Assembly (NCBI GenBank): GCA_030616165.1
Contig: JAUWXV010000024.1
Span: 1-26,887, forward strand
Length of the DNA stretch: 26,887 nucleotides
Direction of reading: 5' to 3'
From: a bacterium
Lineage (GTDB): Bacteria > SM23-31 > JAUVVT01
The number at the start of each line of letters is the position of its first letter. The stretch's first letter is position 1. The notes under the pieces were generated by a model that was not told the origin of the DNA, made no database searches, and worked only from the letters and a program-made list of their open reading frames with translations. Below are positions 9,241-18,237 of the stretch, piece after piece. Made by a program: the position numbers and the translations under genes.

Positions 9241-12200
9241 TTAGTTTCTTTGACCAAAGCAAAGAACATTACCATTTTCAAGTGTTACTATGGTACGGCC
9301 ATCGTGGTCTACAGCCATGCCCCAGGGAACCGGGGATGCGGGTAGCGGTTGTGCCCACAGTATCCTGCCATCCTGAAGATTCATGGCAACAATTTCAGCT
9401 TTTTTGGCAACTACCACGGCATTTTTGCACAAAGCTAAAGCGACGCTTTCCTCGCAGTCTCGCTCCCACAATGGTTTGTTGTAAATATCGAGTTTTCCCC
9501 ATGATGGGATTACATAATGCCCGGGATATTTACGTTCGAATACACTGTTGTTTAATAACTTCTTATCGATGGGAGTATAACATCTGATTATTTTATTGTC
9601 TATCCAAAGAATATCTCTTTCCCCCGTTGAAGTGTGTAATGCCTTTTCAAAGACAGTATCATCGATGACCGGGTAATCTGGGTCGCCATAGAAGGGTTGA
9701 CCGCCAACTACAACCTTATCTCCAATCAGATAAAGCTCCCAGCCGCGCAGAGATATAGATTCGCAGATGTTGAGGAGGTCCCCATTGTTAAGGCATTTAC
9801 CATCTGTGATATCATAGACTGCTGGCGAAACGGCGTTGCCGCCTGCCAAGTAGAGCTTTCCATCGTTAAGAAGCAGATGACCTTGCACGCTTACTCCGGT
9901 TCGGGCTTCAGCATTCAGATGACCAGAGGTATTATTCTGCCATTTGATTTTACCTGTTTCGGCATCAAGTGCATAGACGTGGATGCCGTCATAATTCGTG
10001 ATACCAGCCGCAATATATGCAATTCCGTTTTCTACAAGCACTCCACTTGCAGCAGGCCATGTGGAGAGTAATGCACCATAAACAGGTATCTTGCGTTCCT
10101 CAGGGGCTGCTCTAAAGCGCCATAGTAATTGTCCGGTCCGAGCTTCGAGAGAATAAACCCACCCATCGCCAGAACCTACTAGAACGCGACCATTCCATAC
10201 TGTCGGGGAGATGCGAACCCCGCCCCCAGTATAGAATATCCATTGCTGCTCTCCTGTCTCAGCATCCAAAGCCCGTACAATGCCATTCGAGCCACTGAGG
10301 AAAACCATACCTCCAGCTGTAACAGGGGCTGTTGGAGTGAATTTATTCTTTGGAGTAAACTGCCAAAGCCGATCGCATTTTTCAAAAATTATAGATTCGG
10401 TCTTTGCACTGCCTGTATTATTTCCACGAAATGTAGGCCAGTCAGCTGGTGACTCAGAAATGGCTGTAACCGCAGTAAAATCTATTGCATACTTTTCCAA
10501 TCGTTCCGCTTCAGTTGCCTGGGCGCTGAAGTTGAAGTCTCCCGCTGGGCCTAGACAGGTTGCCCCATAAAGAGTAAGCTGGCAATCACACACTGAAGGC
10601 CACCAGTAAAGAAGACCGTTGGCAATAGTTACACCGTCGTGACAGGAAGGACGCATTGGTGAAACATACTGAGGCCGGGAACTAGCCAAATCGAAGCGTA
10701 CCGTCCCACCATTTGCGCGTAAGAAAATAGCATCTGCAGAACCCGTTGGCCTAGTGCAAGCCCTGCGACCTATATCGAACTCTTCTAAAACCCTGCCAGT
10801 GAGGGGATCAAACTTTTTACTGACATTGTTTCCCCACGGGCCACTGATGCCATAAAGCGCATCATCTCCTAAGACCAACTGGAAATTGTTGTAAGGGTGA
10901 TGCCACATGACACTGCCGTCTTTGGCAGAAAGGGCAATCAGCTTGTCCATCATAGGACCTGAAAAATACAATGCCTTGTCACTACACTTGAGATATGCTG
11001 TAGTTCGCCAATTGGTTTGCCAACCCTGTCGATTCAAATTTGTACCTAGTTCTTTAAATACTTCCGGATCATTTTCTTTTGTCCTCTTCCATACTATCTT
11101 GCCGCTTTTCGCATTCAGACAGGTGAGGTACGCTCCAAATCGAAATAAATAAATTTGCCCGTTTTTCATACATACGGCACGGCTGTCTATAGGCTCATCT
11201 TCATGATAGTTCCATATGACCTTTTTTGTTTTCAGGTCAATTGCCAGAACGTTTCTCCCAAAACCCCAAGGATTCTCAGAGAGATTAAACCCTTTCGACA
11301 GAGGATTCCATGGCCAGCCATGTCCGGAATTGCTTCTACGCACTTCCGGGTCCTTCATCTCCTGCTCTCCTATAAGAGCATAGAGCATATCGTTTTCCAA
11401 TGCCATCCATTTCCAAAACGTTCCTCCAGCGATATCTTCCGGTGGGGAGATCTGGTCTTTTAATTCCCCTGTCGCTGCATCAATGAGTTTGCATGATTTA
11501 TCATCCCCGACATAGAGTATCGTGGGCGTCGCAATCATTGTATTGCGGTGAACCATAATTCCTGGAACTAAGTCACGCTTCCAAAGCATTGTGCCATTGT
11601 ATCCATTGTACGCCACAAGTGTATTGGCAAAAGCCTCTTCACGGGGTTTGAAAGCAATATGTCCCAATGCCCTGAACACACGGCCTGCAGAAGCCACTGT
11701 CATCTGAGGTATTGGTGCATAATGTGGACCAGCCAAGAATTGAGTCAGATACGGTGCTAAGGCGATTTTGTCTTTCGATTGCGGGTTGTTATCAGGTTCG
11801 TGATACGGATGGCTCCAATCGTCCACTCCCTTTGGAAAAGGTTTAATATATTTAATCTGCCCTACCAGAGCTTTTCCCTGTGGACACAAAACCCTGAGCG
11901 CCTCGGCTTTGGAAATTGTTGTTGCTTCCCCTTCAGCAATAAGAGCGTCCGCTATATTGTCAGCAAGATGAATTTTTGTCAGTGGTCCTTTTCCAACAAA
12001 GATACGTGTTCCATAGTACCCGGCTTCATCTATATTTCGACGAGCCGTTTCAACATCTTCATTTCGTTGCAACTGGACATAAATAGTAAGCTCGCTTTTC
12101 TTTGCTAATTCAATAGCTCTCTTGCCTTTAACATCCCCCAGTAACAAACAGATACCACGCGAAATACCAATTTCGTTAAGAATGGCTTTTGTACTTCTCA

Positions 12201-12318
12201 TATTATTGTTCCCACATTTTAAAATGGTTCCAGCCATAAAAATTGTCATAAATGACAATGCTAACGTCTTAACAAATCTTTTCCTTCCATTCTTACTAAA
12301 ATCTATTCTTGTAAACAT
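9241..12318 (-). CDS. Giant exported protein: methyltransferase-like fold plus two propellers, permuted order
   Basis: The 1025-residue protein begins with a signal peptide or anchor (about 12-32). Residues 45-160 align with the methyltransferase-like domain of the other giants, but motif I has decayed to LGDVKG (60-65). DDWSHPY (166-172) leads into the cysteine-bearing propeller (about 175-595) with C521, C559, C577 and C579. ADWPTFRGNN (625-634) then starts a propeller of the other type (about 625-1025), with blade motifs LDAETGEQQW and LDAETGKIKW. The order MT-P2-P1 is a domain-level permutation of P1-MT-P2 seen in the 1570- and 1268-residue proteins. It lacks the malectin-like and TPR tails. 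AGGAG lies 6 bases before the ATG, supporting the start. No transporter gene is directly attached; it sits between the two cassettes. Confidence 0.88.
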   Translation of the reverse strand: MFTRIDFSKNGRKRFVKTLALSFMTIFMAGTILKCGNNNMRSTKAILNEIGISRGICLLLGDVKGKRAIELAKKSELTIYVQLQRNEDVETARRNIDEAGYYGTRIFVGKGPLTKIHLADNIADALIAEGEATTISKAEALRVLCPQGKALVGQIKYIKPFPKGVDDWSHPYHEPDNNPQSKDKIALAPYLTQFLAGPHYAPIPQMTVASAGRVFRALGHIAFKPREEAFANTLVAYNGYNGTMLWKRDLVPGIMVHRNTMIATPTILYVGDDKSCKLIDAATGELKDQISPPEDIAGGTFWKWMALENDMLYALIGEQEMKDPEVRRSNSGHGWPWNPLSKGFNLSENPWGFGRNVLAIDLKTKKVIWNYHEDEPIDSRAVCMKNGQIYLFRFGAYLTCLNAKSGKIVWKRTKENDPEVFKELGTNLNRQGWQTNWRTTAYLKCSDKALYFSGPMMDKLIALSAKDGSVMWHHPYNNFQLVLGDDALYGISGPWGNNVSKKFDPLTGRVLEEFDIGRRACTRPTGSADAIFLRANGGTVRFDLASSRPQYVSPMRPSCHDGVTIANGLLYWWPSVCDCQLTLYGATCLGPAGDFNFSAQATEAERLEKYAIDFTAVTAISESPADWPTFRGNNTGSAKTESIIFEKCDRLWQFTPKNKFTPTAPVTAGGMVFLSGSNGIVRALDAETGEQQWIFYTGGGVRISPTVWNGRVLVGSGDGWVYSLEARTGQLLWRFRAAPEERKIPVYGALLSTWPAASGVLVENGIAYIAAGITNYDGIHVYALDAETGKIKWQNNTSGHLNAEARTGVSVQGHLLLNDGKLYLAGGNAVSPAVYDITDGKCLNNGDLLNICESISLRGWELYLIGDKVVVGGQPFYGDPDYPVIDDTVFEKALHTSTGERDILWIDNKIIRCYTPIDKKLLNNSVFERKYPGHYVIPSWGKLDIYNKPLWERDCEESVALALCKNAVVVAKKAEIVAMNLQDGRILWAQPLPASPVPWGMAVDHDGRTIVTLENGNVLCFGQRN

Positions 12319-12582
12319 TTTTTACTCCTGTTTATAAATTAAGTGTTCAATATTACTCTTGAGCAATCAGCAAACTGAACTTCGTCCTCTTTATTTTGTA
12401 CTCATACTTTAGAATGAATATCAGCAACAGGACTCTAACAAAAGAATTGGGGGACTGTTATAAAAACCACTCGTTTCCAAGTAGTCTTCCTGCTCTCTTG
12501 TGCAGTATCTCCATATTGCATCGCCAACTCCATCTCACTATCAATTTATTATTGACCTGGAAATCATTATTACAGAAGAACG

Positions 12583-12613
12583 CCTTTCGCCGAAAGTTGC
12601 CTCGTTGGGCAAC
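12583..12613. repeat. Two abutting hairpins
   Basis: CTTTC-GCC-GAAAG is followed immediately by GTTGCC-TCGTTG-GGCAAC. They lack a T-tract on either side, so a terminator role is not supported. They could be a small structured RNA element or the remnant of a mobile element end. Confidence 0.4.
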
Positions 12614-12824
12614 ATGATGTAAAGATTGGGTACGACAACTCGTATTATTCGAGACAGGCTTGGATTATAAAAATCTCACGATAAATAATCAATAATTAAA
12701 TATAATTATTCTCGGAATTGTAGTTAATTTTACGTCTCCAAAAGCTTTTTAAAGCTTTACACTGAATATTAAGATATAAATTTGATTTTTACAAGTATTT
12801 TTTTATTTTTTTCGCCGAAATTCT

Positions 12825-13086
12825 GACTCCTCCTTAATTGTATTATCTGCTGTCTGATCCATTCTGCTCTACAACTTAAAACATCACCAATTAGCATAAT
12901 TGACACCGTTGGGCACCATTGCTGCTACAAATAGACACATTTATTTTTTTTATTTTTATTTCGCTTGAAAAATTAATTTTATACAAAAAGTAGCAAGAAT
13001 TTGCCAGGTAAAAAAAATACTTGATAAAATAAAATCTATATGTTAATATTTAATGCAAAATGTTCAAAATGTTTTAAAGACATACA
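12825..13086 (+). repeat. Diverged intergenic repeat, copy A, upstream of the URO-D gene
   Basis: Positions 12825-12872 resemble 14355-14402 (copy B), sharing TTAAT, ATTAT and GATCC blocks in the same order. The core AAAAGTAGCAAGAATTT (12986-13002) recurs in copy B (14438) and at 24970. Positions 13036-13086 resemble 23280-23329 (copy C) at about 80 percent by eye. GCTAC (12924-12928) and GTAGC (12990-12994) could pair. Copy A contains the URO-D promoter, so the family may be regulatory. Confidence 0.5.
13021..13049 (+). promoter_or_regulatory. Sigma70-like promoter for the URO-D gene
   Basis: TTGATA (13021-13026) and TAATAT (13044-13049) are separated by exactly 17 bases. Transcription would start near 13056, giving a leader of roughly 94 bases before the ATG at 13150. 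Confidence 0.65.
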
Positions 13087-13149
13087 TCAGGATTAGATTT
13101 TTCCGGCAGGAGCATTTTTTAAATTATATAATTTTTTAAAAGTGATAAA

Positions 13150-14250
13150 ATGGAAATACCGTTAAGGCATCCATCACCTAATTTCGAAGAGTTAGAAAAA
13201 GTAATCAAAGGAGAAAAAATTCCGGAAAGAGTTTACTTTACGGAATTGGTAATTGATGAGGAAGTTAAAAAACATATCACTGAAAATTTTTTAGGAAAAA
13301 GGTGGGTTCACTCCCTGCCAGAAAATAAGAAAGATTATTTGAACCAGGATATATATTTCTGGTATAAAATGGGCTATGATTATATAAGAGTTTCAGGAGG
13401 AGGAAAAGTAACATTGACCTGGACAAAAAAGAAAAGAAAAACAAAAGATACTGCTCCTCTTTCGAGAGGAAATAGAGAGTGGACTGAAGAAGGAAAGGGT
13501 TTAGTTTCTTCATGGAAAGAATTTGAAAAATATTTATGGCCAGTACCAGAAGGAATTGATTATTCCCCATACGAATATACTTCAAAAAATTTGCCCGATG
13601 GTATGAAAATGCTTGTATGCCCCTCAGATGGCATTTTTGAAACAGTCAGTAGTTCAATTTTAGGTTTTGAAAATTTGTGTTATCTTATCCATGATAATTT
13701 TGAACTGGTAAAAGCAACATTCAGCAAGGTTGGAGAGTTGCTATATAATTTTTATAAAAATATTGTCGAGTTGGAGAACGTTGGCGGTTTTTTTCAAGGA
13801 GATGATTTTGGGTATAAAACTTCAAGTCTTCTTTCTCCAAAACTTCTTAAAGAACTTGTTTTGCCATGGCATAAGAAATTTGCTGAAATTGCCCATAAGA
13901 ATAGTAAAATGTACTGGCTCCATTGCTGTGGAAATGTATTATCTTTAATGGATGATTTAATAGAGTACGTAAAAATAGATGCTTTTCATTCTTTTCAGGA
14001 TGTTATTATTCCTGTTGAGGAATTTATGAAAAGATATGGGAATAGAATTGCTGTATTGGGTGGAGCAGATATTGATAAACTTACCCGGCAAACTGAACCC
14101 GAATTGAGAAAATATATAAGAAGAATCTTAAATGAATGTATGCCAGGCAGATATGCTTTGGGCTCAGGAAATTCTATAGCTAATTATGTTCCACTGCATA
14201 ATTATTTTACAATATTAGATGAAGGCTTAAAATGGAAAATAATAGAATAA
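13150..14250 (+). CDS. URO-D family protein, likely MtaA/CmuA-like methyltransferase relative
   Basis: The 366-residue protein belongs to the uroporphyrinogen decarboxylase superfamily. Landmarks are GDDFGYKTSSLLSP (217-230), the strand ending in HCCGN (258-262), GGADID (304-309) and a C-terminal GSGNSIANYVP (338-348). H258 and C260, with C330 further on, match the His-x-Cys...Cys zinc pattern of corrinoid:thiol methyltransferases such as MtaA, so a methyl-transfer role is more likely than haem synthesis. No corrinoid protein, substrate-specific methyltransferase or haem gene is adjacent. Standalone URO-D-like proteins are common in PVC-type genomes, often without known substrate. It has its own promoter at 13021-13049 and a terminator after it, so it is monocistronic. 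No clear Shine-Dalgarno precedes the ATG, but no alternative start exists nearby. Confidence 0.85.
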   Translation: MEIPLRHPSPNFEELEKVIKGEKIPERVYFTELVIDEEVKKHITENFLGKRWVHSLPENKKDYLNQDIYFWYKMGYDYIRVSGGGKVTLTWTKKKRKTKDTAPLSRGNREWTEEGKGLVSSWKEFEKYLWPVPEGIDYSPYEYTSKNLPDGMKMLVCPSDGIFETVSSSILGFENLCYLIHDNFELVKATFSKVGELLYNFYKNIVELENVGGFFQGDDFGYKTSSLLSPKLLKELVLPWHKKFAEIAHKNSKMYWLHCCGNVLSLMDDLIEYVKIDAFHSFQDVIIPVEEFMKRYGNRIAVLGGADIDKLTRQTEPELRKYIRRILNECMPGRYALGSGNSIANYVPLHNYFTILDEGLKWKIIE

Positions 14251-14306
14251 AAAAGATATGAAATGTTTCATAGTCTATCCATTAAAAAGATTGTAAAGAA
14301 AAATTA

Positions 14307-14332
14307 GAACCTGTTCAAAAGGTTCATTTTTT
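14307..14332 (+). terminator. Rho-independent terminator after the URO-D gene
   Basis: The stem GAACCT/AGGTTC encloses a 7-base loop (GTTCAAA) and is followed by A and six T. It lies 57 bases after the URO-D stop codon. Confidence 0.7.
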
Positions 14333-14354
14333 GTAAAATTTTTCTTAAGATTTT

Positions 14355-14456
14355 TAACTCTTCTTAATGCATTATTTGGTGTTAGATCCGCTCTATTTCT
14401 ACGATTTATATTGCCGCCATTCCCACGATTTAACACCAAAAGTGGCAAGAATTGGC
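14355..14456 (+). repeat. Diverged intergenic repeat, copy B, upstream of the barrel gene
   Basis: The first 48 bases match copy A (12825-12872). The rest shares CCATTCCCACGATT (14417-14430) and an ACACCA block with copy C (23170-23210). TTGCC (14411-14415) and GGCAA (14444-14448) could pair. The copy lies about 170 bases upstream of the start at 14629, in a 378-base gap that otherwise holds only the terminator and AT-rich sequence. Confidence 0.5.
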
Positions 14457-14628
14457 AAATAATTTTCAGAGATTAATATTATTATCAATTTACTATATTA
14501 CTCAAATAAATGCTTGTTTTAACCACGAAAAATATCTATTTTAAACTATGATTCAACAGAATTACAGTTATATGCTCATATAAAGTGGATATAGTGAATA
14601 TCAGATTAAGTCTTGTTTCATCAATAGA

Positions 14629-15325
14629 ATGAAAAGTAAAATTTTAGTATTTTCATATTTATTAATTATTTTAATTTCGCCATTATTCGCAGATAATAAA
14701 AATATTTCCGTTGAAACCGGATATGTATCAAGATATATCTGGCGTGGATTTGACATGATTCCTGATAATTATGATGCTATACAGCCTTCCATCACATATA
14801 CATTTGGGGGGAACCGGTTTTTGGATAAATTTCTTTAGTTCATTCGGAATAAAAGAAAGGACTAATACAAAATTTGCAGACGAACTGGATTGTTCTATCG
14901 GTTGCGATAAAATGATATTCAAAAGATCAGTAACTGTTTCAATAGGTCTTGCCTATTATACGTTTCAGCATCTTGAAGGTAAAAACACCACTCCTGAGAT
15001 TTTTGCAAACTTTATATTTTTAAAATCACAATATTCTCCGATAATCACTGTCTATTACGATATGAATATGGGAGATGGATTTTATATATTGAGTTCAATT
15101 TCACGAACAATAGAACCTTTACCACTCTCTTTTGGCATATCTCTGGGTTACAATAATAATCAATACATAGAAGATTCAGGTATCAGTGATATAATATTTT
15201 CTTCTTCGTATGAATTAACCATTAGTCAAGTGACATTAACTCCTACTATTTACTATGCATACATTCCAATGGATGAAGTTAACAATGAAAATGAGTTTTG
15301 GACAAGTATAAAAATAACGTTTTAA
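14629..15325 (+). pseudogene. Outer-membrane beta-barrel (putative porin), frameshifted
   Basis: Two overlapping frames together encode one protein of about 231 residues. The first frame (14629-14838) has a signal peptide ending near SPLFA and the N-terminal strand motif VSRYIWRGFD, typical of small putative porins of the TorF/Gcw_chp type. It then stops. The second frame continues from the same point with alternating barrel strands (VTVSIGLAYYTF, LSFGISLGYN) and ends in the aromatic ITF. The break is at a run of six G (14806-14811); five G would join the frames as TFGGTGFWIN. It could be a sequencing or assembly error, a phase-variable switch or a recent inactivation. No strong ribosome site is seen at 14629. 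The beta-barrel call is fairly firm, the family less so. Confidence 0.75.
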
Positions 15326-15450
15326 TTAACATATGTTCTTTTTTGTAATTTTTATAAAAAAATTTGACTGTAGTTAAGCACTTTTTTAATGAGAAAATAA
15401 AAAAAGTTCCTTAATTTTTATATTTATATAATTTTTAAAAATATGCTAAC

Positions 15451-15554
15451 GGACAGAACGCTGCCTGCACACTGTGCCTGCACTTTGTGTTCTGTCCCTA
15501 CATAATAATCATTTGTGATTAAATATATTGTAGGGACAGGACATTGTCCTGTCC
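15451..15554. repeat. Nested palindromic repeat built on GGACAG/CTGTCC
   Basis: Three interleaved inverted repeats are exact: GGACAGAAC (15451-15459) with GTTCTGTCC (15489-15497); TGTCCCTACA (15493-15502) with TGTAGGGACA (15529-15538); and GGACAGGAC (15534-15542) with GTCCTGTCC (15546-15554). A direct repeat GCCTGCAC occurs at 15463 and 15476. The block is far more GC-rich than its surroundings, which suggests an inserted small palindromic element. Confidence 0.65.
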
Positions 15555-15631
15555 TTCTGTTCTTATTATTTCTCTATTTCAAGAAATATCAAGAAAATAT
15601 ATATCATTTATTATTTAATAAGAACTAATTA

Positions 15632-15660
15632 TTGTATTCTGATGCTAAAAAATGAATAAT
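15632..15660 (+). promoter_or_regulatory. Possible promoter of the plus-strand cassette
   Basis: TTGTAT (15632-15637) and AATAAT (15655-15660) are 17 bases apart. The -35 box matches only half of the consensus, and AT-rich sequence makes chance hits likely. Confidence 0.3.
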
Positions 15661-15720
15661 AAACATTACTAAAATGTATCAATAATATTGGTAAATGTAA
15701 ATGGAGATAAGTATAGTAAA

Positions 15721-16854
15721 ATGAGAAAGTTAGGTTTATTTATTATTTTATGCTGTCTTTTTCTATTTTCAAATTCTGGTTTAGCCTGTAATGTGCCGGT
15801 ATTCCGATATGCCCTTGAACGATGGCCTGCCGAAAACTATGAAGTATTCATATTTCATCACGGACCTCTATCTGCTGAGGATAAATTAATTATCAACTGG
15901 CTTAAAGAATCTTCAAACAGCAAAATCCCATATTCGAATTATAACGTACATACTTTTGATTTATCTACAAGATTGGAAGGATATATCCGGGATATTTGGG
16001 ATTCGCTGGATTCACCAGAACTGCCATGTATGGCTGTTTTTTACCCAAACAGCTTTTTGTACGGGGAAAATATCTGGTATGGAGGTCTAACGGCAAAAGA
16101 TGCAAAAGAATTAATTAAATCTCCTGTACGCACGGAAATTGCAAGGAGAATTCTCAATGGAGAATCTGCTGTCTGGATATTTCTTGAAAGTGGAGACACG
16201 GAAAAAGATAACGCTGCTGCTGATATACTTCAAACTCAACTGAAAAGATTGGAAAATTCATTGAAACTGCCAATAATTTCAAGTGATGATATTTTTAATG
16301 ATTTTGTGAATATAAACGAAAACGGGCCGGAACTGCATGTTGTTTTTTCAATGATACGTCTTTCACGGTCAGATCCTGCTGAATCTTATTTTATCAACAT
16401 GTTGATGAAAAGCGAACCAGATCTTTTTGAATATATTTCATATCCTATGGCATTCCCTGTTTATGGAAGAGGAAGGGTTCTTTACACACTAATTGGTAAT
16501 GGTATCAACGAGAGGGTTATTCAAAAAGCTTGCGAATTTATTATTGGGCCATGTTCCTGTATAATCAAGGCTCAAAATCCGGGTGTCGATCTTTTAATGA
16601 TGACCAATTGGGAGGCATCACTTCAAGGGCGGTGGGTAGAAAATGTTGAATTTCCTACTCTAACCGGTCTTTCAGAATTGGCTTCTATAACAGCCGGGAA
16701 AGAAGTTCCCGAAACGGATATTGAAAAGATGGAAGTTGATGAATTGCCGAATCAACTGGCACGAAATATAATACTTATATTTGTAATCATTATTGCGGCT
16801 ATTATAATTTTAAGTTTAAACATAAAAAGATTTTACAATAAAGAGAATTTATAA
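15721..16854 (+). CDS. Exported single-pass protein with thioredoxin-fold-like domain and C-x-C, cassette 2
   Basis: The 377-residue protein is the paralogue of the 406-residue protein at 7699-8919. A signal peptide (1-22, ending SGLA) leaves a mature N-terminal Cys followed by NVPVFRYALERW. Residues 38-115 are thioredoxin-like with a probable cis-proline in ELPCMAVFYP and no CXXC. Residues 148-280 may be a second such domain, with YGRGR (248-252) and C278-S-C280. A membrane helix (about 349-367) precedes KRFYNK at the C-terminus. The frame is open from a TTG at 15688, but the ATG at 15721 begins directly with MRKLGLF and is chosen; GGAG lies 14 bases upstream, a long spacing. The permease gene follows after 100 bases. 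LAC is not a canonical lipobox because leucine is at -2 rather than -3. Function unknown. Confidence 0.8.
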   Translation: MRKLGLFIILCCLFLFSNSGLACNVPVFRYALERWPAENYEVFIFHHGPLSAEDKLIINWLKESSNSKIPYSNYNVHTFDLSTRLEGYIRDIWDSLDSPELPCMAVFYPNSFLYGENIWYGGLTAKDAKELIKSPVRTEIARRILNGESAVWIFLESGDTEKDNAAADILQTQLKRLENSLKLPIISSDDIFNDFVNINENGPELHVVFSMIRLSRSDPAESYFINMLMKSEPDLFEYISYPMAFPVYGRGRVLYTLIGNGINERVIQKACEFIIGPCSCIIKAQNPGVDLLMMTNWEASLQGRWVENVEFPTLTGLSELASITAGKEVPETDIEKMEVDELPNQLARNIILIFVIIIAAIIILSLNIKRFYNKENL

Positions 16855-16954
16855 GCTGCAGAACGCTAATAGCCGGGAGCTATTTATCTGCGTAATCCGT
16901 GGTTCATATTTTTATTAATAATATAGGAGTGAAACTTTTTTCATTGGAGAAACA

Positions 16955-18235
16955 ATGACCCTCTGGCAACTTGTTATTAAAGAAAGTAGATATCAAAGGC
17001 TGTCATTCTGCCTCGGTATTCTTGCAGTTATTGTAGCCGTCGGAGTTCTTGTTGCAGTACTGACCATTTTAAGGAGTCACGATCTGCAAACTCAAAAAAT
17101 TCTTGCATTAAAAGAAGAAGAGATGGAAAAAGAAATGTCTATTATGGAAGACGACTACCGGAAGATCATGAAGATATTGGGATTCAACCTGCTAATTCTG
17201 CCTGAAGGTCAGCAGCTTAGTGATTTTTACGCAGAAGGATATGCGACAAAAGATATGCCCGAAGAGTATGTTGAGAGGCTTTCTGCTTCCAATATTATGA
17301 CGATAAGGCATCTCTTACCAAGTATTGAGCAAAAAATAAGGTGGCCTGAGCAGAGAATGAGGACTATCATACTTATCGGAACGCGCGGTGAGGTGCCTTT
17401 TACAAAACGTGACCCCATGGAACCTATCCTTGTTGCGGTGCCACCTGAAAATATAGTTTTAGGTTATGAATTATGGAAAAGCCTGAATCTGAAAGTTGGT
17501 GATAAAATCAAGCTTTTAGGTAAGGATTTTAAGGTCAGTGAATGTCATCCGCAACGCGGAAGCAAAGACGATATTACTGCATGGATCGACTTGAAACAGG
17601 CACAGGAACTAGTTGGCAAGCAGGGGAAAATTAATGCGATTCTGGCATTGAAATGTCATTGTCTGGGTAATGAAATTGAAAACGTCAGAAAGGATATCAA
17701 AAATGTTTTACCAAATACTCAGGTCATCGAACTTGCAAGTAGAGTAATTACCCGGGCGGAAGCACGAGACAGAGCAAAGGAAACTGCTGAGTTTGTGCTG
17801 GTCAGCGAAAAAAATTACAGAATCAAACTCCGCAATGAAATAGAAGAGTTCGCCGCATGGTTTGTCCCGCTGATAATTCTGGGTTGTATTGTGTGGATTG
17901 GATTTCTCGCTTTTAACAATGTACGGGAACGAAAAGCAGAGATTGGAATTCTTAGTGCTCTCGGGTTGCGGTCAAAACAGATTCTTTTTGTTTTTTTGGC
18001 TAAAGCCGTATTACTTGGTATTTTTGGAGCTTTGATTGGTTGTATAGCCGGATTTATAGTGGGACTTGCCTCGGGAGAAACTGTTTTCAATTTTGAAACT
18101 GTAAGAACACTTTTTAATCCATTTTTGTTTTTGGTGGTAATGTTAACTGCGCCGATATTAGCTGGTGTTGCGAGTTGGATTCCAGCTCTGATAGCTGCTA
18201 AACAGGATCCAGCCGATATTCTCAGGAACGAATAA
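16955..18235 (+). CDS. FtsX/MacB-type ABC permease, cassette 2
   Basis: The 426-residue protein has a first membrane helix near 17-38, an extracytoplasmic domain to about residue 298, then three helices (about 301-322, 344-371, 389-412). The FtsX-type stretch ERKAEIGILSALGLRS lies between helices 2 and 3. C197, C234 and C236 (C-H-C) reproduce the cysteine spacing of the paralogue at 6551-7702 exactly, and GSKDDI (202-207) matches GSEDDI there. It is longer because of an acidic/basic helical stretch (44-70) and another near 265-296. TTGGAGAAACA precedes the ATG, a good ribosome site. The ATPase gene begins 2 bases after the stop. The 100-base gap before it holds a small hairpin, AATAGC/GCTATT (16868-16884), without a T-tract. 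Confidence 0.92.
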   Translation: MTLWQLVIKESRYQRLSFCLGILAVIVAVGVLVAVLTILRSHDLQTQKILALKEEEMEKEMSIMEDDYRKIMKILGFNLLILPEGQQLSDFYAEGYATKDMPEEYVERLSASNIMTIRHLLPSIEQKIRWPEQRMRTIILIGTRGEVPFTKRDPMEPILVAVPPENIVLGYELWKSLNLKVGDKIKLLGKDFKVSECHPQRGSKDDITAWIDLKQAQELVGKQGKINAILALKCHCLGNEIENVRKDIKNVLPNTQVIELASRVITRAEARDRAKETAEFVLVSEKNYRIKLRNEIEEFAAWFVPLIILGCIVWIGFLAFNNVRERKAEIGILSALGLRSKQILFVFLAKAVLLGIFGALIGCIAGFIVGLASGETVFNFETVRTLFNPFLFLVVMLTAPILAGVASWIPALIAAKQDPADILRNE

Positions 18236-18237
18236 TT

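Larger units (their letters stand above)
12319..13149. other. Long intergenic region between divergent genes
   Basis: These 831 bases lie between divergently transcribed genes. No convincing gene is seen; an open frame at 12396-12617 has no ribosome site and no recognisable protein. Visible structures are two tandem hairpins (CTTTC/GAAAG at 12583-12595, GTTGCC/GGCAAC at 12596-12613), a palindromic AAAGCTTT pair near 12740-12760, repeat copy A from about 12825, and the promoter at 13021-13049. Confidence 0.6.
15326..15720. other. Intergenic region upstream of the plus-strand cassette
   Basis: There is no supported gene. The region holds the nested palindromic repeat at 15451-15554 in otherwise very AT-rich sequence, and a weak promoter candidate at 15632-15660. 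Confidence 0.6.

Noticed and set aside
12214-12225. Lipobox in the 1025-residue protein (ILKC at residues 32-35)
   Set aside because: Lysine just before the cysteine is not compatible with a normal lipobox.
12396-12617. Open frame of 73 residues in the long intergenic gap
   Set aside because: There is no Shine-Dalgarno and no recognisable protein, and it runs across two hairpins.
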